Assembly (NCBI GenBank): GCA_022497155.1
Contig: MU385734.1
Coordinates: 62,001 to 126,000 of the forward strand
Reading direction: 5' to 3'
DNA from: Whalleya microplaca
Lineage: Eukaryota; Ascomycota; Sordariomycetes; Xylariales; Xylariaceae
DNA length: 64,000 bases
In this document: positions 11,034 to 23,000 of the stretch, piece after piece
How the letters are laid out: each line of letters opens with the position of its first letter
Position numbering within the stretch: the stretch's first letter is position 1
Notes under the pieces: generated by a model
What the model saw: the letters and a program-made list of their open reading frames with translations, nothing else
Database searches by the model: none
What the model was told of the DNA's origin: nothing
Made by a program: the position numbers and the translations under genes

Positions 11034-13153
11034 TCAAGAGTCAGCCCACTGCTGTGTAGTCCACACAATTTCCGGTCCAGCAATGGCTGCATTCTCAATG
11101 TCGTGAGCCTTAAGGTCCTTCTTCGTTGTCAAAACGGCAAAGACATGGCCAGACAAGTCCTCGGGGACCGAGACGGAGCCGTTGACATCGACACTAGTAT
11201 ACTTGAGATCGCCCCAGGCACCGATCCATGCCAGGTAATGATCTCCGGAGCTGCCACTTGGAATCTCAACCATCATACTGTTAAGGCGACCACTGTTAGG
11301 ATCGGTGGCTTTGTCTTTGACCACCAGCTCGGGAAGCATATTTCCGAGATCTACTTTGTCGCCGCAGCTATCGGGCACAACATATGTGTTGGTAACGTAG
11401 GAGACAGCAAGCTGATAGGGTACTAGGGCTTCGCGAGGAGAAGGCGACGCAATGTGCCCTTGCATCATATTTATGACAGCAGCCATTCTTGCTTGGGAAC
11501 CCAGGGCAGTAGCGAGTGCAGGGACGACCCACGAGTCTTTCTCAGCTGCGAGGGATATAGCATCAATATTGGCGCCCATGGAAACGGTGAGCAGCGATAG
11601 TGTATGCTGTATAAAGCTATCTGCGTCGTCGAATTGGATTTTATACTCGCAAAGGCCCACCATTGGCTTAGAAAAGTGCTGGAGAGAATCTGAAAAGGTC
11701 TTGCCGTACACTAGGGCTTGAGCTGCCAGCGAGCCAAGAGTATTCGTGATGGATGGCGGATAGATACCTGCCCACTGTCCTTGGCTTAGGCGAAGGTAGC
11801 CTTGGACTAGGATCGATCCTAGGGCGTTGGTAATGTACTGTTGTGCTTGTAGGAGCTGAGTCGCCTCATCCGTGATATTGGTCGCCCACCCGTATTCTGT
11901 TGGCTGATTACCGCCGGCCATGCCTCCAATATTTGGTGGATAGTTGCTTCCGGGAGGAGGAACGTTGCCGATTAACGCAGGGTCTAAGGTAGATATGTTG
12001 AGCACTGAACTGCCCACGTCAACTACGAAAGTACCATTGACATTTAAAGTGCCTACAAGCGGCGTAGACGGTGGTATGGTACTCGGTGGTGCCTTTGCTG
12101 CAAGGTCCTTGAAGGCTTGGAAAGTCTTGTCACCTTCAGTAGGGGCGTTGACGGAACCAACCATTCCAGCCTGGCAGTGAGATTTTGCGGTTTGAGCGCA
12201 GTAGAACCATATTGGTTTATCGTCGGTTACCGCGACCTCAAAAGTAACACCAGATGGGGTTTGCTGAGTGGCGAAGAACGGAGAAGCAAATCCGCCTGAT
12301 TCCAGGGGTTGACAGGGCTGGTCAAACGATGATTGCACAATCGAGTGGTTCTATACCTAGTCAGTTGAATGATATCTACAGATCCATACTCATAGACTGA
12401 CAGCTGGGTTGTAGCCGAACTCTACCACTGTTCCTACCGGCTCGGTGACTTTATTCGGATTGAACACTAAGTCACCATCGAACCCAACATCGATATGCAC
12501 TTTGCGCAGACCACCAGACGGCTGAGTGCTGACTGACGGAGTGCTTGGGGTAGTGGCTTGTTGAGCCTTGGCCTTATAGGCGTCGAATGTATTACCTGAG
12601 GGTGGCCTGCATTATGTTAGCTAGATGTCGGTGTCTATTGCTTGTAAAGAACAACTCACGCATTGATGGCATGGACCATTCCGTTTTGGCAATGATTTCC
12701 ATTTGTTTGAGGGCTTAATATCTACATCAGTATTTATTCGGTGATAAGGCAAGGCAGCATATTTTATCTCACCAGTAGAACCATAGTGGCTTCGTGTCAT
12801 TGATGGTGATAGTAAAGGTAGTTGGCGCCGCGATGTCAGGTGAGTCGTTAGGGGTAAAGCCCGAGAAGATGGCGTTCTCTTGTAATTGGCAGGGGTTATC
12901 GAAGGTAGACTGCGCAACAGCATGATTCTGTGACAAAGTTCAGTGGCTAGATGCAGCGTTCCATGAGCCCAATTCATCATACCTTTGCGAAGAATGAATA
13001 TGTGATAGTGTCACCGGCTTGTGCAGTAAGAGTCTCGGGATCAAACTTCAGTTGACCTCCTTTGCCAGTCGTAACATCAAAGTGCGCGGCATTCGTGAAT
13101 ACTGCGAAAGAGGCAAGTCTGAGTATAATACTATGAGATCGAAACAACGACAT
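11034..13153 (-). CDS. Secreted protein with two cupredoxin domains and a large C-terminal region
   Basis: Five exons (13153-12983, 12927-12773, 12713-12660, 12606-12402, 12350-11034) encode 633 residues. A hydrophobic N-terminus (LRLASFAVFTNAAHF) looks like a signal peptide. Two tandem plastocyanin-like domains follow, each with the copper-site style pattern NHxxxQSxFDxPC ... PxWFYCxQTxxxHCQxGMV; the two are clearly duplicates. The C-terminal ~350 residues are extracellular-looking (several N-x-S/T sites) and unknown to me; a ferritin-like (Rds1-type) fold is possible but the usual motifs are not evident. By family such fungal cupredoxins are extracellular or wall proteins; bound copper and any redox role are inferences. 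Each intron is 51-59 bases and all phases match. Confidence 0.85.
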
Positions 13154-14098
13154 CTTAGTAGACTGTAAGATAAACTCATGAGAGCAAGGGCACTGTCGCT
13201 ATACTTCTACAATATACGGACATATCAAAGTGCGCGAGTCTTCTTATTAAAACCCAAGCAGGCGGCAGCTTGACCTATAAACTGGGTGGTAAGAGATACA
13301 GGTTGATTGGCTAGAACTCGGGATTCTATTTTCAGCTCACTTCTCCCCAAACTCTATGTCACTCAAGCATAGGCTAACAGAAGCAGACATTTCGGACCTG
13401 GATTGCACCCGGATGATGAGTGTTAAGACTACCTAGGCTGATGATCATCGGCTGCGATTGTGCCGCTGAATTGCCGCCCGGCACTGCTCAGCTTACACAA
13501 CATTCTTCGTTGTTATTTTAGACTTCAAAGGTAGCGCTAAGTAATATCAGGTCTGTTTCGAAACGCGGGTGGCTGCAGAGGCTGGCGTCGGCTCCGCTAT
13601 ATCCGGACGGCTTCGCCACAGATGCAAGTCTTGTTGCGCCGCCAGGCAACTCATTTTAAGAACGGAATCGTGAACTTCCACAAGGACAAATATATCGTGA
13701 TGATAATTCCGCGCTTAGACGTCTAGGGATCCCTAATGCTAGCAGCGCAGCAAGCACAATATGCGCTTCGTCTATTATAGGAACCTGTTCAATCTAGCCA
13801 ACAAATTAACGTGGTACTTCACACCAACGGTTTGGATATAACACATCCGCTTATAAAATAAACTCATGCATGGAAGTGCATAAGAATCGACCAATGACAA
13901 CCTTGCCGCCAAGTATAGGCGTTCAAGATACCGTACATGCGCTATTGGGTAGTCAACAACCATATATTATTGCAGCGTTGCCAGCTTGTTCAGTGTACAC
14001 CAGTGTAATCACTTGGTAGATGCCTACATCGTATTGTTTTCCAATTCTTCAGTCGTTTCGACTTCACTGTAACTCAGTATATCCAACTTCCCAATATA
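13154..14098. other. Divergent spacer between cupredoxin and SUR7-like genes
   Basis: The two genes are transcribed away from each other, so this 945-base spacer should contain both promoters. No RNA gene or repeat was recognised. Confidence 0.45.
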
Positions 14099-15100
14099 AT
14101 GGCGGCACGCAAAGTTTCTGGTCTCAATTGGACTTTCACCCTCTTTTTCTCGCTTCTCTCAGTTTGCTTAACTCTGATAATTCTATTGTCTGGAGTCGGT
14201 GGTCATATCGTGGCAGAGTATTTGACAGTAAAACCTCCTATCATAGAAAACTGTAGCCCCCGCTGACACCTATAGGTCAATACGGTCGACCTTAATGTGC
14301 CCGCAAAACTTGGTAGCTCGAAGTTCTTGAAGGACCTGTCGACGATAGCCGGTGAAGACTGGGTTGGTCCAAGTGCAAATTCAAGAAGCTTGGGGCTATC
14401 GAAGACGTATAGCCTCACTCTTCTGACAGTCTGTGCCGAAGGTGACGACTCGATCACCTGTGGCCCGCCTAAGATTGGTGTCAGCTTCATTCCTGAATCC
14501 GACCTTAGGCTTGATAGTACCTCGATCCAGGGGACTTTGTCTGCGGCGTACTCCGATCAGCTACAGACGTACAGAAAAGCGTCAACGTTCCTTGGTGTCA
14601 CATACGTTCTTGCAGTTCTACTTACAGGATCATCATGCATTCTCGTCGTGGCATCGCGCTGCTTCCCAAGAGTTATTGTTGTGAGCTTGTTCTCATCATT
14701 TGTGGCTTTTCTCTTCCTCCTAGCAGCAGCTGTCACTTCGGTCGTCACGTTTGTCAAGTTGAAAGACGCCTTCAATGATGAGCTTGGAAATTCTGGATTG
14801 AGAACCGAAACTGGTTCTAGGATGTTCGGTCTAAGCTTCGGTGCTGCTGGCGTTGCGTTTGCCGCATTTACCGCCACGCTTGCACAAGCTAGGCATGAGC
14901 GTAAGCGCAAGTATCAAGGAGGTTCGCAAGGCCTAGACATCAATAAAAGCCCCTCGAGCACCGACTCAGGGACACAGAGAGCCATCTCTATGCTTAAGTT
15001 TCCTAATCGAATGCTCGGTTGGAATCGCAGCAAGTACACTCAGATCGAGAATCAAAAACCGATATTATATGCTCACGACGCTCCCCATGGCGGTGATTAG
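14099..15100 (+). CDS. SUR7/PalI-family-like four-span membrane protein
   Basis: Two exons, 14099-14227 and 14276-15100, encode 317 residues. The intron (14228-14275, branch CTGAC) removes an in-frame stop. Topology: one N-terminal membrane segment (FTLFFSLLSVCLTLIILLSG), an extracellular loop of about 130 residues with two cysteines (TVCAEG, ITCGPP), then three closely spaced segments (LGVTYVLAVLLTGSSCILVV; VSLFSSFVAFLFLLAAAVTS; LSFGAAGVAFAAFTATL) and a charged cytosolic tail of about 65 residues. This layout fits the SUR7/PalI family of eisosome or pH-sensing proteins at the plasma membrane. The assignment rests on topology, not on a diagnostic motif; a generic membrane protein is the alternative. 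Confidence 0.7.
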
Positions 15101-17107
15101 AGAGCCTCATCGTGTTAGGGGAGGATGATTGCTCACAGAACTACGCCAATGAATTCATTTTTTGGCCGAGACAGCATAACGAGGGTGGCCAAAGTAGGGA
15201 TATCAATGCTGCCTATCGTTCCCACGCCGAGACGATACAAATCATATCGATGACCACGTAATGGCTTAGGCATCTCTCAATTGGCCAATATGTGCAAAGG
15301 CTTTCAGTAAATAAGTCACTCTACTAGCATTTACAAGAGCTTTATGGTCCTAGGACAATGAGCCCTTGTTAATCCACAGAGGATCGTCGAAGGCTGGCGC
15401 AGGTCAGGCTTCCTTGAATTAGGGGATGTTTTAATGAGGGAACTTTCGTGTAGGATTTTCCGGAGTACTGTATTCATTGATATGTAGGATACTCTAGAAT
15501 AAAGCTTATGAACAGAAAAGGTCGTCCGAGATTTCCTTGAGGGAGGGGGAGTTGCTTGGACATTGCTGACAATATTATATACTCCATACTTTAACTTTAC
15601 AACTAACTCGAAGGTAATAAGCCTGCTATCAACGGTTATACCAACTATGCTTCACTATAATAATCATGCTAATAATACTATTATAATAAAGTTATACTGA
15701 CTATTACACTGTGGTGTTATTAATTAGCCTGTAGAAACCAGGTATAATTAACAAGCGCGGTTAGGGCGGATAGCGTCGATCGCCGTTACGAACATACCCT
15801 GATCGCACATCCTCGAAGAGACATACTTAGACGATGTGCAGATTGATAAATCCACTATCACATACAAAGTTACGTAGCCATATCACGGAGATTGCCAACC
15901 CCCAAGATGAGAGGTTTGGCTGGAGCAAGGAGACCTTACAGATGGAGAAAGCTTGGGAGCTCCCTTCTAGCAGTGGCGGTACCACATTATAGGTCATGAA
16001 GAGTAGGAGGTTAAGGAAGAAGAAACGGGAACAGGATGTGATTGAAGTTTACTAACAGCCCGGGAAGGATATCAATTAGCGATCAATAAAGGTCGAGTTA
16101 CTTTTCACTACAGTAGCGTAAACAATACAATCCTTCCATTATCGGTCCATGCCCGCAATACTTAGAGTTTCATGCACTTGCAAAGGTCTAATGAATGTGA
16201 CATCTATGAGATAGGATATTGACTTTCCTTGCAATGATGTAAGCTATTGTAGATACAAAAGCACAGAAGGTAGGTACGCCTTTCACATGAATGGAGATCT
16301 AGATCCGAGTAATCTCTATCTAAAGCCCAAACTATCCATCTCATCCATCAGCATGATGTGTCTTGTCTCAGACAAGCAGCCGTTAACCCTAACTCCCATC
16401 CGAGCGCCTACATAGAATGCTTCCTAGTGTAGCTGACTATTAAGTTCATAAACTAGAAGCTACTGACCATGCGTCTGAGGCTCTTGGGAAATAACCGGGC
16501 GTACTGCGTCCAAGGTTCAGGAAATAGACGGGCGGCTGTCAACCCCTACTCCAGTAATACAGCACGGATTTACTTACCAAGTGCTGGTCCACTTACCGAG
16601 TACCTTCGATTTTGGCCCTTCCGGGCCCGTTAGGACATTGCTTAATCCAACAACATCAAAGCGACCGGTAGGACTCTCTCACAGTACGGCAATCTTTTAA
16701 TTGTACAATGCGGCTTTTGTAATACTTACGTGATGCATATACCATCCCCATTCGCGATCGACGTTTAATCTCGCGGCGCACAGCAATCACTGTCCATCAG
16801 CCTTCACCTGGCTCCCCTTCGGCTGCACAGTCCATCCACCACCATGATATACATACGGATAACATGTATTTCTGTGTGGCATTAGGTCACCAAGCGCCCA
16901 TCTGACTTGAAGACGATCGCCCCTTTCTGCTCTCCGACCACACAGCAATATGTCTAGTCGTGGAGAGCAATTCCTCTCCTCTTCACATCTCTCTAGATCT
17001 AGCATAACGACACGATCACCATTGCCATCCCTAGCACCATGATCACCAGATATATGAAAAAACCCTATTCTCTTTTTATATAGGTCAATATATAGTGAAT
17101 TGAAGCG
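15101..17107. other. AT-rich gene-poor region
   Basis: Rich in TA steps with many stop codons in all frames, especially about 15560-15760. No open frame, RNA gene or intact transposon is evident. It may be old repeat sequence altered by C-to-T mutation (RIP), but I could not identify a parent element. Confidence 0.5.
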
Positions 17108-18163
17108 ATGGATGACATCCCATCGGCCCCTGACTACGAACCGACAGAGTCGGTCCCGATCGTGACGACCCAAATGAGAGAATTGCTCAATATCGTAGAC
17201 GAAGGCTGCATCCATGATGTAGGGTTGTGCCTACAGGACAGGGCTACCAAGAGCCCTGATATGATCTGCATGAAGAATCTGGTGGCGGACGAGAAGGGTG
17301 CCATCACACTGCCCCATAGCGCGCCGAGGCAGCTCCACAGGGCAGTGATCTTGCACACCGTGGCGATGCAGACGAGGCTCCTCGGTAACGATTACCGGCA
17401 TCTGAAGCTGGACATCTACCACAACAACGGCCCGGGCACATATGTTGCGACTATAGCGGTCGCCGACAGGGCCGGGAAGCGGTTGACGGATACGGAACTC
17501 CAGAAGCTAATCCCGCTGATCGAGAGGTGTCTGGTCGTCAACGCGGCCGTCCGGGCACCGTCCGGAAGCAGATATCCGCAGACGAAAGAGGCCCAGGAGC
17601 TCGCGACCTTCGCGGTGAACATCGACAATATATACGGCAAGGCCGGCTACCCGAGCACCATCTTCATCGATAGGATCCGAACAATTAAGAAGGTAGAGGC
17701 GTTGGTTGCGAGCTTAAACCAACCGCAACAAACGGCGGCGGACGACATGCCGGTCGCCTCGCCGCCGTGCTTTGCTGGATGTTCGCCCAAGTCCATCAAG
17801 AAGCGCGGTAGATACCACAAGCCGAAGCCGGGCACATGGGTGTCCGAGAGGGCTAACCACGCGTGGTGGCTCGTGCTGATCTGCATGTGCCACATGGGCC
17901 TGGAGCCCGATGTCATCGTCGTGCTCTACATCCGGACCTGGAAGGAGGGTCAGCTGCCCAGTTCCGAGACTATGGGGACGATGATGACGGAGTCCTGGGT
18001 GGAGGCCAGGGGATACAATATCTGGAACCCCAGATCGACCAAGGACCTCAGCAACAGCAATTGGGGACCGGACATGGAGGGTGACATGGTATGGAGGCCC
18101 TATCTGATCGACCAGATGGAGGAGTCGAAGCGGATCATGGTTGCAGCAGAAGCCTCACCTTGA
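17108..18163 (+). CDS. Orphan protein, 351 residues
   Basis: A single uninterrupted frame with strongly coding-like composition, sharply more GC-rich than the AT-rich DNA on its left. I do not recognise a family. It begins MDDIPSAPDYEPTESVPIVT. Visible traits: a globular N-terminal half with many charged residues and a central cysteine pair (PPCFAGCSPK); a basic patch (KKRGRYHKPKPG); a hydrophobic stretch (WWLVLICMCHMGL) too short and cysteine-rich to be called a membrane segment with confidence; and an acidic C-terminus. No signal peptide. A weak possible intron (18140-18210, donor GTTGCA) would join it to the coiled-coil frame downstream instead of ending at TGA 18161-18163. It shares an island with the next two features. 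Confidence 0.6.
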   Translation: MDDIPSAPDYEPTESVPIVTTQMRELLNIVDEGCIHDVGLCLQDRATKSPDMICMKNLVADEKGAITLPHSAPRQLHRAVILHTVAMQTRLLGNDYRHLKLDIYHNNGPGTYVATIAVADRAGKRLTDTELQKLIPLIERCLVVNAAVRAPSGSRYPQTKEAQELATFAVNIDNIYGKAGYPSTIFIDRIRTIKKVEALVASLNQPQQTAADDMPVASPPCFAGCSPKSIKKRGRYHKPKPGTWVSERANHAWWLVLICMCHMGLEPDVIVVLYIRTWKEGQLPSSETMGTMMTESWVEARGYNIWNPRSTKDLSNSNWGPDMEGDMVWRPYLIDQMEESKRIMVAAEASP

Positions 18164-18195
18164 TCTCCTCACCAACTTCAACGTTGTCGATTTTA

Positions 18196-18450
18196 ATGAT
18201 CTCCCTGCAGCAACAACTAGACCAGTTCGCCGAAAAGGTCCAGCTGTACAGCCGAGAGGGCGCCCGTATCCTGGACGAGGTCGAGATCAACAAGAAAATC
18301 ATCGACGAGGGCATCGAGAAATTGCGCAGAAGGGTGGCATGACTGCGCGAGAAGCAAAGGCTCGCCCGCGAGCTCGCCCGCTCGATCCTGGAAGCTGAGG
18401 CGAAGGCAAAGGCAACCGAGCAGGCAGTGGAGCCCTTCACCTACATGTAG
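18196..18450 (+). pseudogene. Coiled-coil reading frame interrupted by one TGA
   Basis: From ATG 18196 the frame reads MISLQQQLDQFAEKVQ, continues as a charged heptad-type helix (ARILDEVEINKKIIDEG, IEKLRRRVA) and meets TGA at 18340-18342. The same frame then continues in the same style (LREKQRLARELARSILEAEA) to TAG at 18448-18450. The coiled coil spans the stop, which suggests a recent nonsense change (CGA or TGG to TGA) in a once-longer protein, or readthrough: the stop is followed by CTG, close to the known leaky context TGA-CTA. It may be a separate small gene or the 3' part of the preceding orphan. Confidence 0.45.
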
Positions 18451-18734
18451 GGGCCGTTAGTGATGGGTATACCCCCCTTCCGCCCCCCTGAAGGATACCT
18501 TCCCCCTGAATGTCGAAGGGTACATGAATGACTTAAGTACCTCGTTGCCAACCACGTAGCAAAAATTGTTGAATTCAAATGTAGGGAAAGCACTACCCAC
18601 GCGTGAGTCTCAAGTATTTTCAAATAAAATTTTCTCCACGCTCCCCCTCGCTTTCGATTCTTCCCTGAGACAGCATCAACAACACCCGCGCCCAACACCA
18701 GTCAAGCTCGTGTTTGTTGTCTTCTGCGTTCAAG

Positions 18735-20003
18735 ATGTCGCACTACCAGCGCATCGGCAGTTCGCGATCCTCACGTATGAAACGTGAGGAGAGCACCTCA
18801 CCACCACGGCGACGACGTTCGCCCTCTCCCTACCCTCACAGAGATCGTGAGGAAAGGGGCTCGAACCGACGACATTCGCGGTCACCTGACCGTCGCAGAG
18901 ACCAGTACGACTACGCTGATAGCGGTCGTCTATACGGGTATGGGTACCAACCATACATGCCATATTACCCCCCTCCTGTCCCCTATCCTCCCATCGGGTA
19001 CCCTCCGGTCCCCTACCCTCCTCCTCACCTCCCGTACTATGATAGTCGGAGGCATGAGCAACGCTACAGAGAGCGGTCATCAGATGCTAGGAGTCGCAGT
19101 CCTCGAGATGACGAACTCCCACGAAGAGGTAGGAGAAGCTCGGAGAGAAATTCCGAGAGGCATCATAGGCATCGTAGTGATAGTAGTGTCGAATCTCTCG
19201 ACAGAAGATCCAGTCGCGCCCGGAGAAGCTTGGAGAGACATTTCGAGAGGCCTCGCAGGCACCGCCATGACACCAGTATCGGATCTCCCGACAGGAGTCC
19301 CAGTCGCGCCCGGAACAGCAGAGCACTATCCAATGCCTCGGGTGTCCAGTTCCTGGGGAGGTACCAAGTACGACGACGAGGGCACGACCGTCGATCTATA
19401 TCACCTCAGGCTGCACCCAGACAGCAGCAGCGTCGAGTCCAAGGGCCACCGCCCCAGGATCGAAGCCAGATCCACTGCGCCAACTGCGACCAGAATCATG
19501 ATCCTCGATTCTGTCACGGGCCCACCAAGAGTGGCTGGGTCATCGTGTGTCCAAGATGCAGATCGAACCGCCATCCCTTCGAGAGTTGTCCATACGGAGA
19601 TCCGTCCGTAGATGACAGAGATGAATTCCTCTACTACCCCCGGCAAGGTCTGCCACCCATCAAGACCAAAGTCGACTGCAGTGATATCCAGGCGATCCCG
19701 GGACGGCACGTCCGACCCGTGTGGTCCTGCGAGTTCGCCTCCTGGTATCACCACCAAGATATCATGACCTGCCAGAGAAGTAGAGGAGAATACTACTATC
19801 GTCGTGTAGACTACGGCGCCATGGGACCACCAGAGGTCGAAGCCCTGAACCGTCTTCAAGATCCCACGCAGGTGGGAGTGACACGAGGGCCAGGCCCTAA
19901 ACGCCCTCAAGACCAGAACATCGTGCGAGATGTTCGACGGGCCGTTGAGCGGGGTGATATCCCTGGTGTCGTCAAGAGTGAAGATGAGTCTTTGTTCCTG
20001 TGA
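18735..20003 (+). CDS. RS-rich protein with zinc-knuckle-like C-terminal region
   Basis: A single frame of 422 residues from ATG 18735 (MSHYQRIGSSRSS). Residues to about 75 are arginine/serine-rich (SPPRRRRSPSPYPHR). A tyrosine/proline tract follows (YQPYMPYYPPPVPYPPIGYP). A second RS region contains a 30-residue duplication. Near 245-290 lies a cysteine/histidine array, HCANCDQNHDPRFCHG then VCPRCRSNRHPFESCPYG, resembling CCHC zinc knuckles. The C-terminal part is globular-looking with aromatic residues (SWYHHQDIMTC) and ends acidic. RS domains plus zinc knuckles are typical of RNA-binding or splicing proteins, and gag-like proteins also carry knuckles; no reverse transcriptase or long terminal repeat is nearby. 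Function is not assigned. Confidence 0.65.
   Translation: MSHYQRIGSSRSSRMKREESTSPPRRRRSPSPYPHRDREERGSNRRHSRSPDRRRDQYDYADSGRLYGYGYQPYMPYYPPPVPYPPIGYPPVPYPPPHLPYYDSRRHEQRYRERSSDARSRSPRDDELPRRGRRSSERNSERHHRHRSDSSVESLDRRSSRARRSLERHFERPRRHRHDTSIGSPDRSPSRARNSRALSNASGVQFLGRYQVRRRGHDRRSISPQAAPRQQQRRVQGPPPQDRSQIHCANCDQNHDPRFCHGPTKSGWVIVCPRCRSNRHPFESCPYGDPSVDDRDEFLYYPRQGLPPIKTKVDCSDIQAIPGRHVRPVWSCEFASWYHHQDIMTCQRSRGEYYYRRVDYGAMGPPEVEALNRLQDPTQVGVTRGPGPKRPQDQNIVRDVRRAVERGDIPGVVKSEDESLFL
19134..19313 (+). repeat. 90-bp tandem duplication, two copies
   Basis: Copies at 19134-19223 and 19224-19313 encode two 30-residue RS-rich units inside the RS-rich gene. They have diverged by many substitutions but show no length change. 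Confidence 0.85.
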
Positions 20004-23000
20004 CTCGAGGCGCCGAGCAGGGCGCCGGTCAAAGTCACTGAGGCTTCCGATTACCGCCTACCTATTTAGCTGCGTACGGAATCCAGTCGTGAAATGCTGA
20101 TAGGAGCGACGTAGGTGGCCGCGAAGCGGCCGGCGGGCCAATGAACCGTGAGCCGGGTTGCGGCTGTGTTGGGACAACACATACGAGGGCCCCTACACAG
20201 GAGCAGGAGCTTGTCTTGGGCCTCAAAGCGAACGACAGGTTCGCGACTGATTTGTGCCAAGATCCTGACGTGGTCAGGGGTCGCTGGAAAAGGCTTAAAG
20301 TGCCGATCGAATCTGGATCGTGAATTATTGAGGGATTGAGGTGCCGATCGAACCCGGATCGCGAGGCATAAAGGACGAGAGCGGCCAAGCTCGCGTACAG
20401 AACTGACAGAGTACGTAGATAGTTGCTATAGCTAATCCGCCTCCTCGTGCTCTTTGGTATATGGAATAGACTTCGCTATACCCATTAACCTTGTCTTATC
20501 ATATCGTAAACGAAATCCGTAACTATGAGTGACTAAGATAGCTTTGTGACATATGCTGTCGCTCTTCCTTTCACACCCAGAACCACAAGCCAATTACCAC
20601 AAAGCCCAAACCAAAATGAAAACCACCAGCGCTGTTTGAAATCGACCCTAACTTCACTTTGGTCGCCACAAACGGACCAGGAAACCTGGATGTTCTCCAC
20701 AGAGACGTCCCATTAACCTAGTACAACCAGTCCTTCTTTGATCATCTTGTTTTTACTCTTGCCTTTTGACCTAGGCCTAAGAGACATTGGTAGTGTAACC
20801 ACAGATGTAGCAATGCTAGAAATGGCTCTATATCATATGGATCGCTCATCTTAACTTTCTTAATGCCTCTCTCAGCAGGTGGTGACGTCGCATCACCTTC
20901 ATGCCATCTGGCCTGCGGCCATCTTGCCTGGACCATCCAGTTCATCATAATGGTTTCGATGCCCACACTACTCACATATCTCTTGCGATGTCCAATTGAT
21001 AGCTCATGAGATTATCTTACGATCTAATACAGGAAGGGAGTTTTACGCATTAGATGTCGAATAAAAAAGTAGGCATATCTCCAGCCTTCTTATATCAACT
21101 CCGCCAGGTGCAACAGTGGAAAGTGTAGCCAACCTGCTATAAGTACCTGTATGTATGTATATACCTAAGTGGAGGTAGCAGCTGCAGTCAGCATGTCCGG
21201 GACGATTAGGATAACAGCAACTGGCTAACATCCGTCAATTGAAAAGCATATGGTGCGACTAATGCGACGCATTGTGCCTTCCGTTCGCGAAAAACTTCTG
21301 TTGGGTTTCTCCTTCGTGATTTGACTTGCCAGCTAGGACGAGTAGTTCCTGCCGTTTTCAGTCAACCCGAGCTTTCTGATTGGTAGGCTAAACTTTGACG
21401 TGCTGCATAAGGTAGTTTCACTGAAATAGCGGGCCGTTTGCTACCTAGCCAAATAGCGTCTACCCACTATAGTACAGCAACCAGTCACTGTCCTTCGAGG
21501 CCTAATGCGCTATACTTATAGGGTTAACGTACCATGTGACTATTTGACGTTTACGCAAACCTTGGCACGGAGACGACGTGAAATGCATATGTCAGTTTTC
21601 CTCGTCATTATCAGAAGAAAATATTACGAAAAGGGAATGAAATTAATCATGAGACTTGCTTTACAGATGCAAGCGATGACAAGCTACTTGACCGACGCCA
21701 CCTAGAGATACAGATAACTCCCGTATGGATAGTAAGGATTATGATTGATCTTTAGGTGAATGGAGACTACTAAAAATGAATTCAACTAGCTTTGTTATCA
21801 ATAGTACTGTTTTCCTACCTAGTTCTCTCAGTTCGGAAGAGGTTAAAGTCTGAACTCATTATAGTCTTAATCTCAATCGTTCTTAGGCCCGAGCTGTACC
21901 AAATGGTGGTGACAAGTATACCCTAGGTATACTCTCTTCCTGCGTTGAGAGCGTTTCAGCTAACAAGCATAGCAATATACGGCTTCTTTAGTTAGCTGCC
22001 ATACCTGAATTACGACCCCAGCGTAAATTCAATTTGAATTCTAATCGTACCTATAACGTAAACGATGGTGTACTCGCTATAATTATTAAGATATTCAAGA
22101 CTAAGTATTCTATACAGTTATCTACAGCCTATCATATAACATCCACAAGCGATAGGATTAAATGATGGCTAAATTAAGAATGATTCGATAATGATCTCTC
22201 AATAGACAACCCGATATATGACATCCAGATCAGGTTATAGGTCGCTTAATATGAGATGGCGATTGTAACTGGGGAAAGGGTGGCATAGAAGCCCGGTAAA
22301 TGTTCAGAACTCCGTACGCTAGTGATTCTATATATAGAGGTTGGAGAGCTCGGGGGCGTGATAGGGTTAGATGCTATCATTAGAATAGAACCAAAGCATC
22401 AGTTATGAATGGATTGACGACTATCATCTTGCAAGCAAAACGTGGCCTTGACGGTATCATCATATCAAACGAGAACCTCAGACAGGCACCGCAAGTATCT
22501 GGCTTGGTGATACCGAGGTTGCTTGATACGAAGTTTTTCATGGAACCCTTCAAAATGGGTACTCTCTGTTCAACTCAACGAGCTGAAACGTACCGGTTCA
22601 TGGTAACCTTATCGAATAGAAGATATATTCTGTGTGTAGCAGGAAGAAGTGAGGTAGGACAGAGTTCTACAATCAATAAGGCCCGGGGATATCTTCTCGG
22701 TGTCCATAGCAGAGTTGGCATCATGAATGTGCCGTGCATATATTGAGGATGAAGACGAGGGGGAGCGTTGCGGGGTCTCTCGCGAGCATGCTGTATCACT
22801 GTGATAGTACCACGATATGTATGATTGATAGATTGTGTATTGTGTTTGTGTATGTTAGACGGCATATCTACCGCATAGTTGTGGATCTCGGAGTGGCCTA
22901 ACTCGAAGTCCTGGTATCCAACTAGAACAATCACATTGAAGTAATAAGCACGGAGGAAATCGTGGGTATGGTATTTTGTTTGCAAATGGCGGTGACAGTT

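Noticed and set aside
18784..19611. 275-codon second frame inside the RS-rich gene (possible dual coding)
   Set aside because: The main frame has recognisable RS and zinc-knuckle parts and ends naturally; the second frame lacks any feature and follows from Arg/Ser codon composition, though frame conservation was not testable here.
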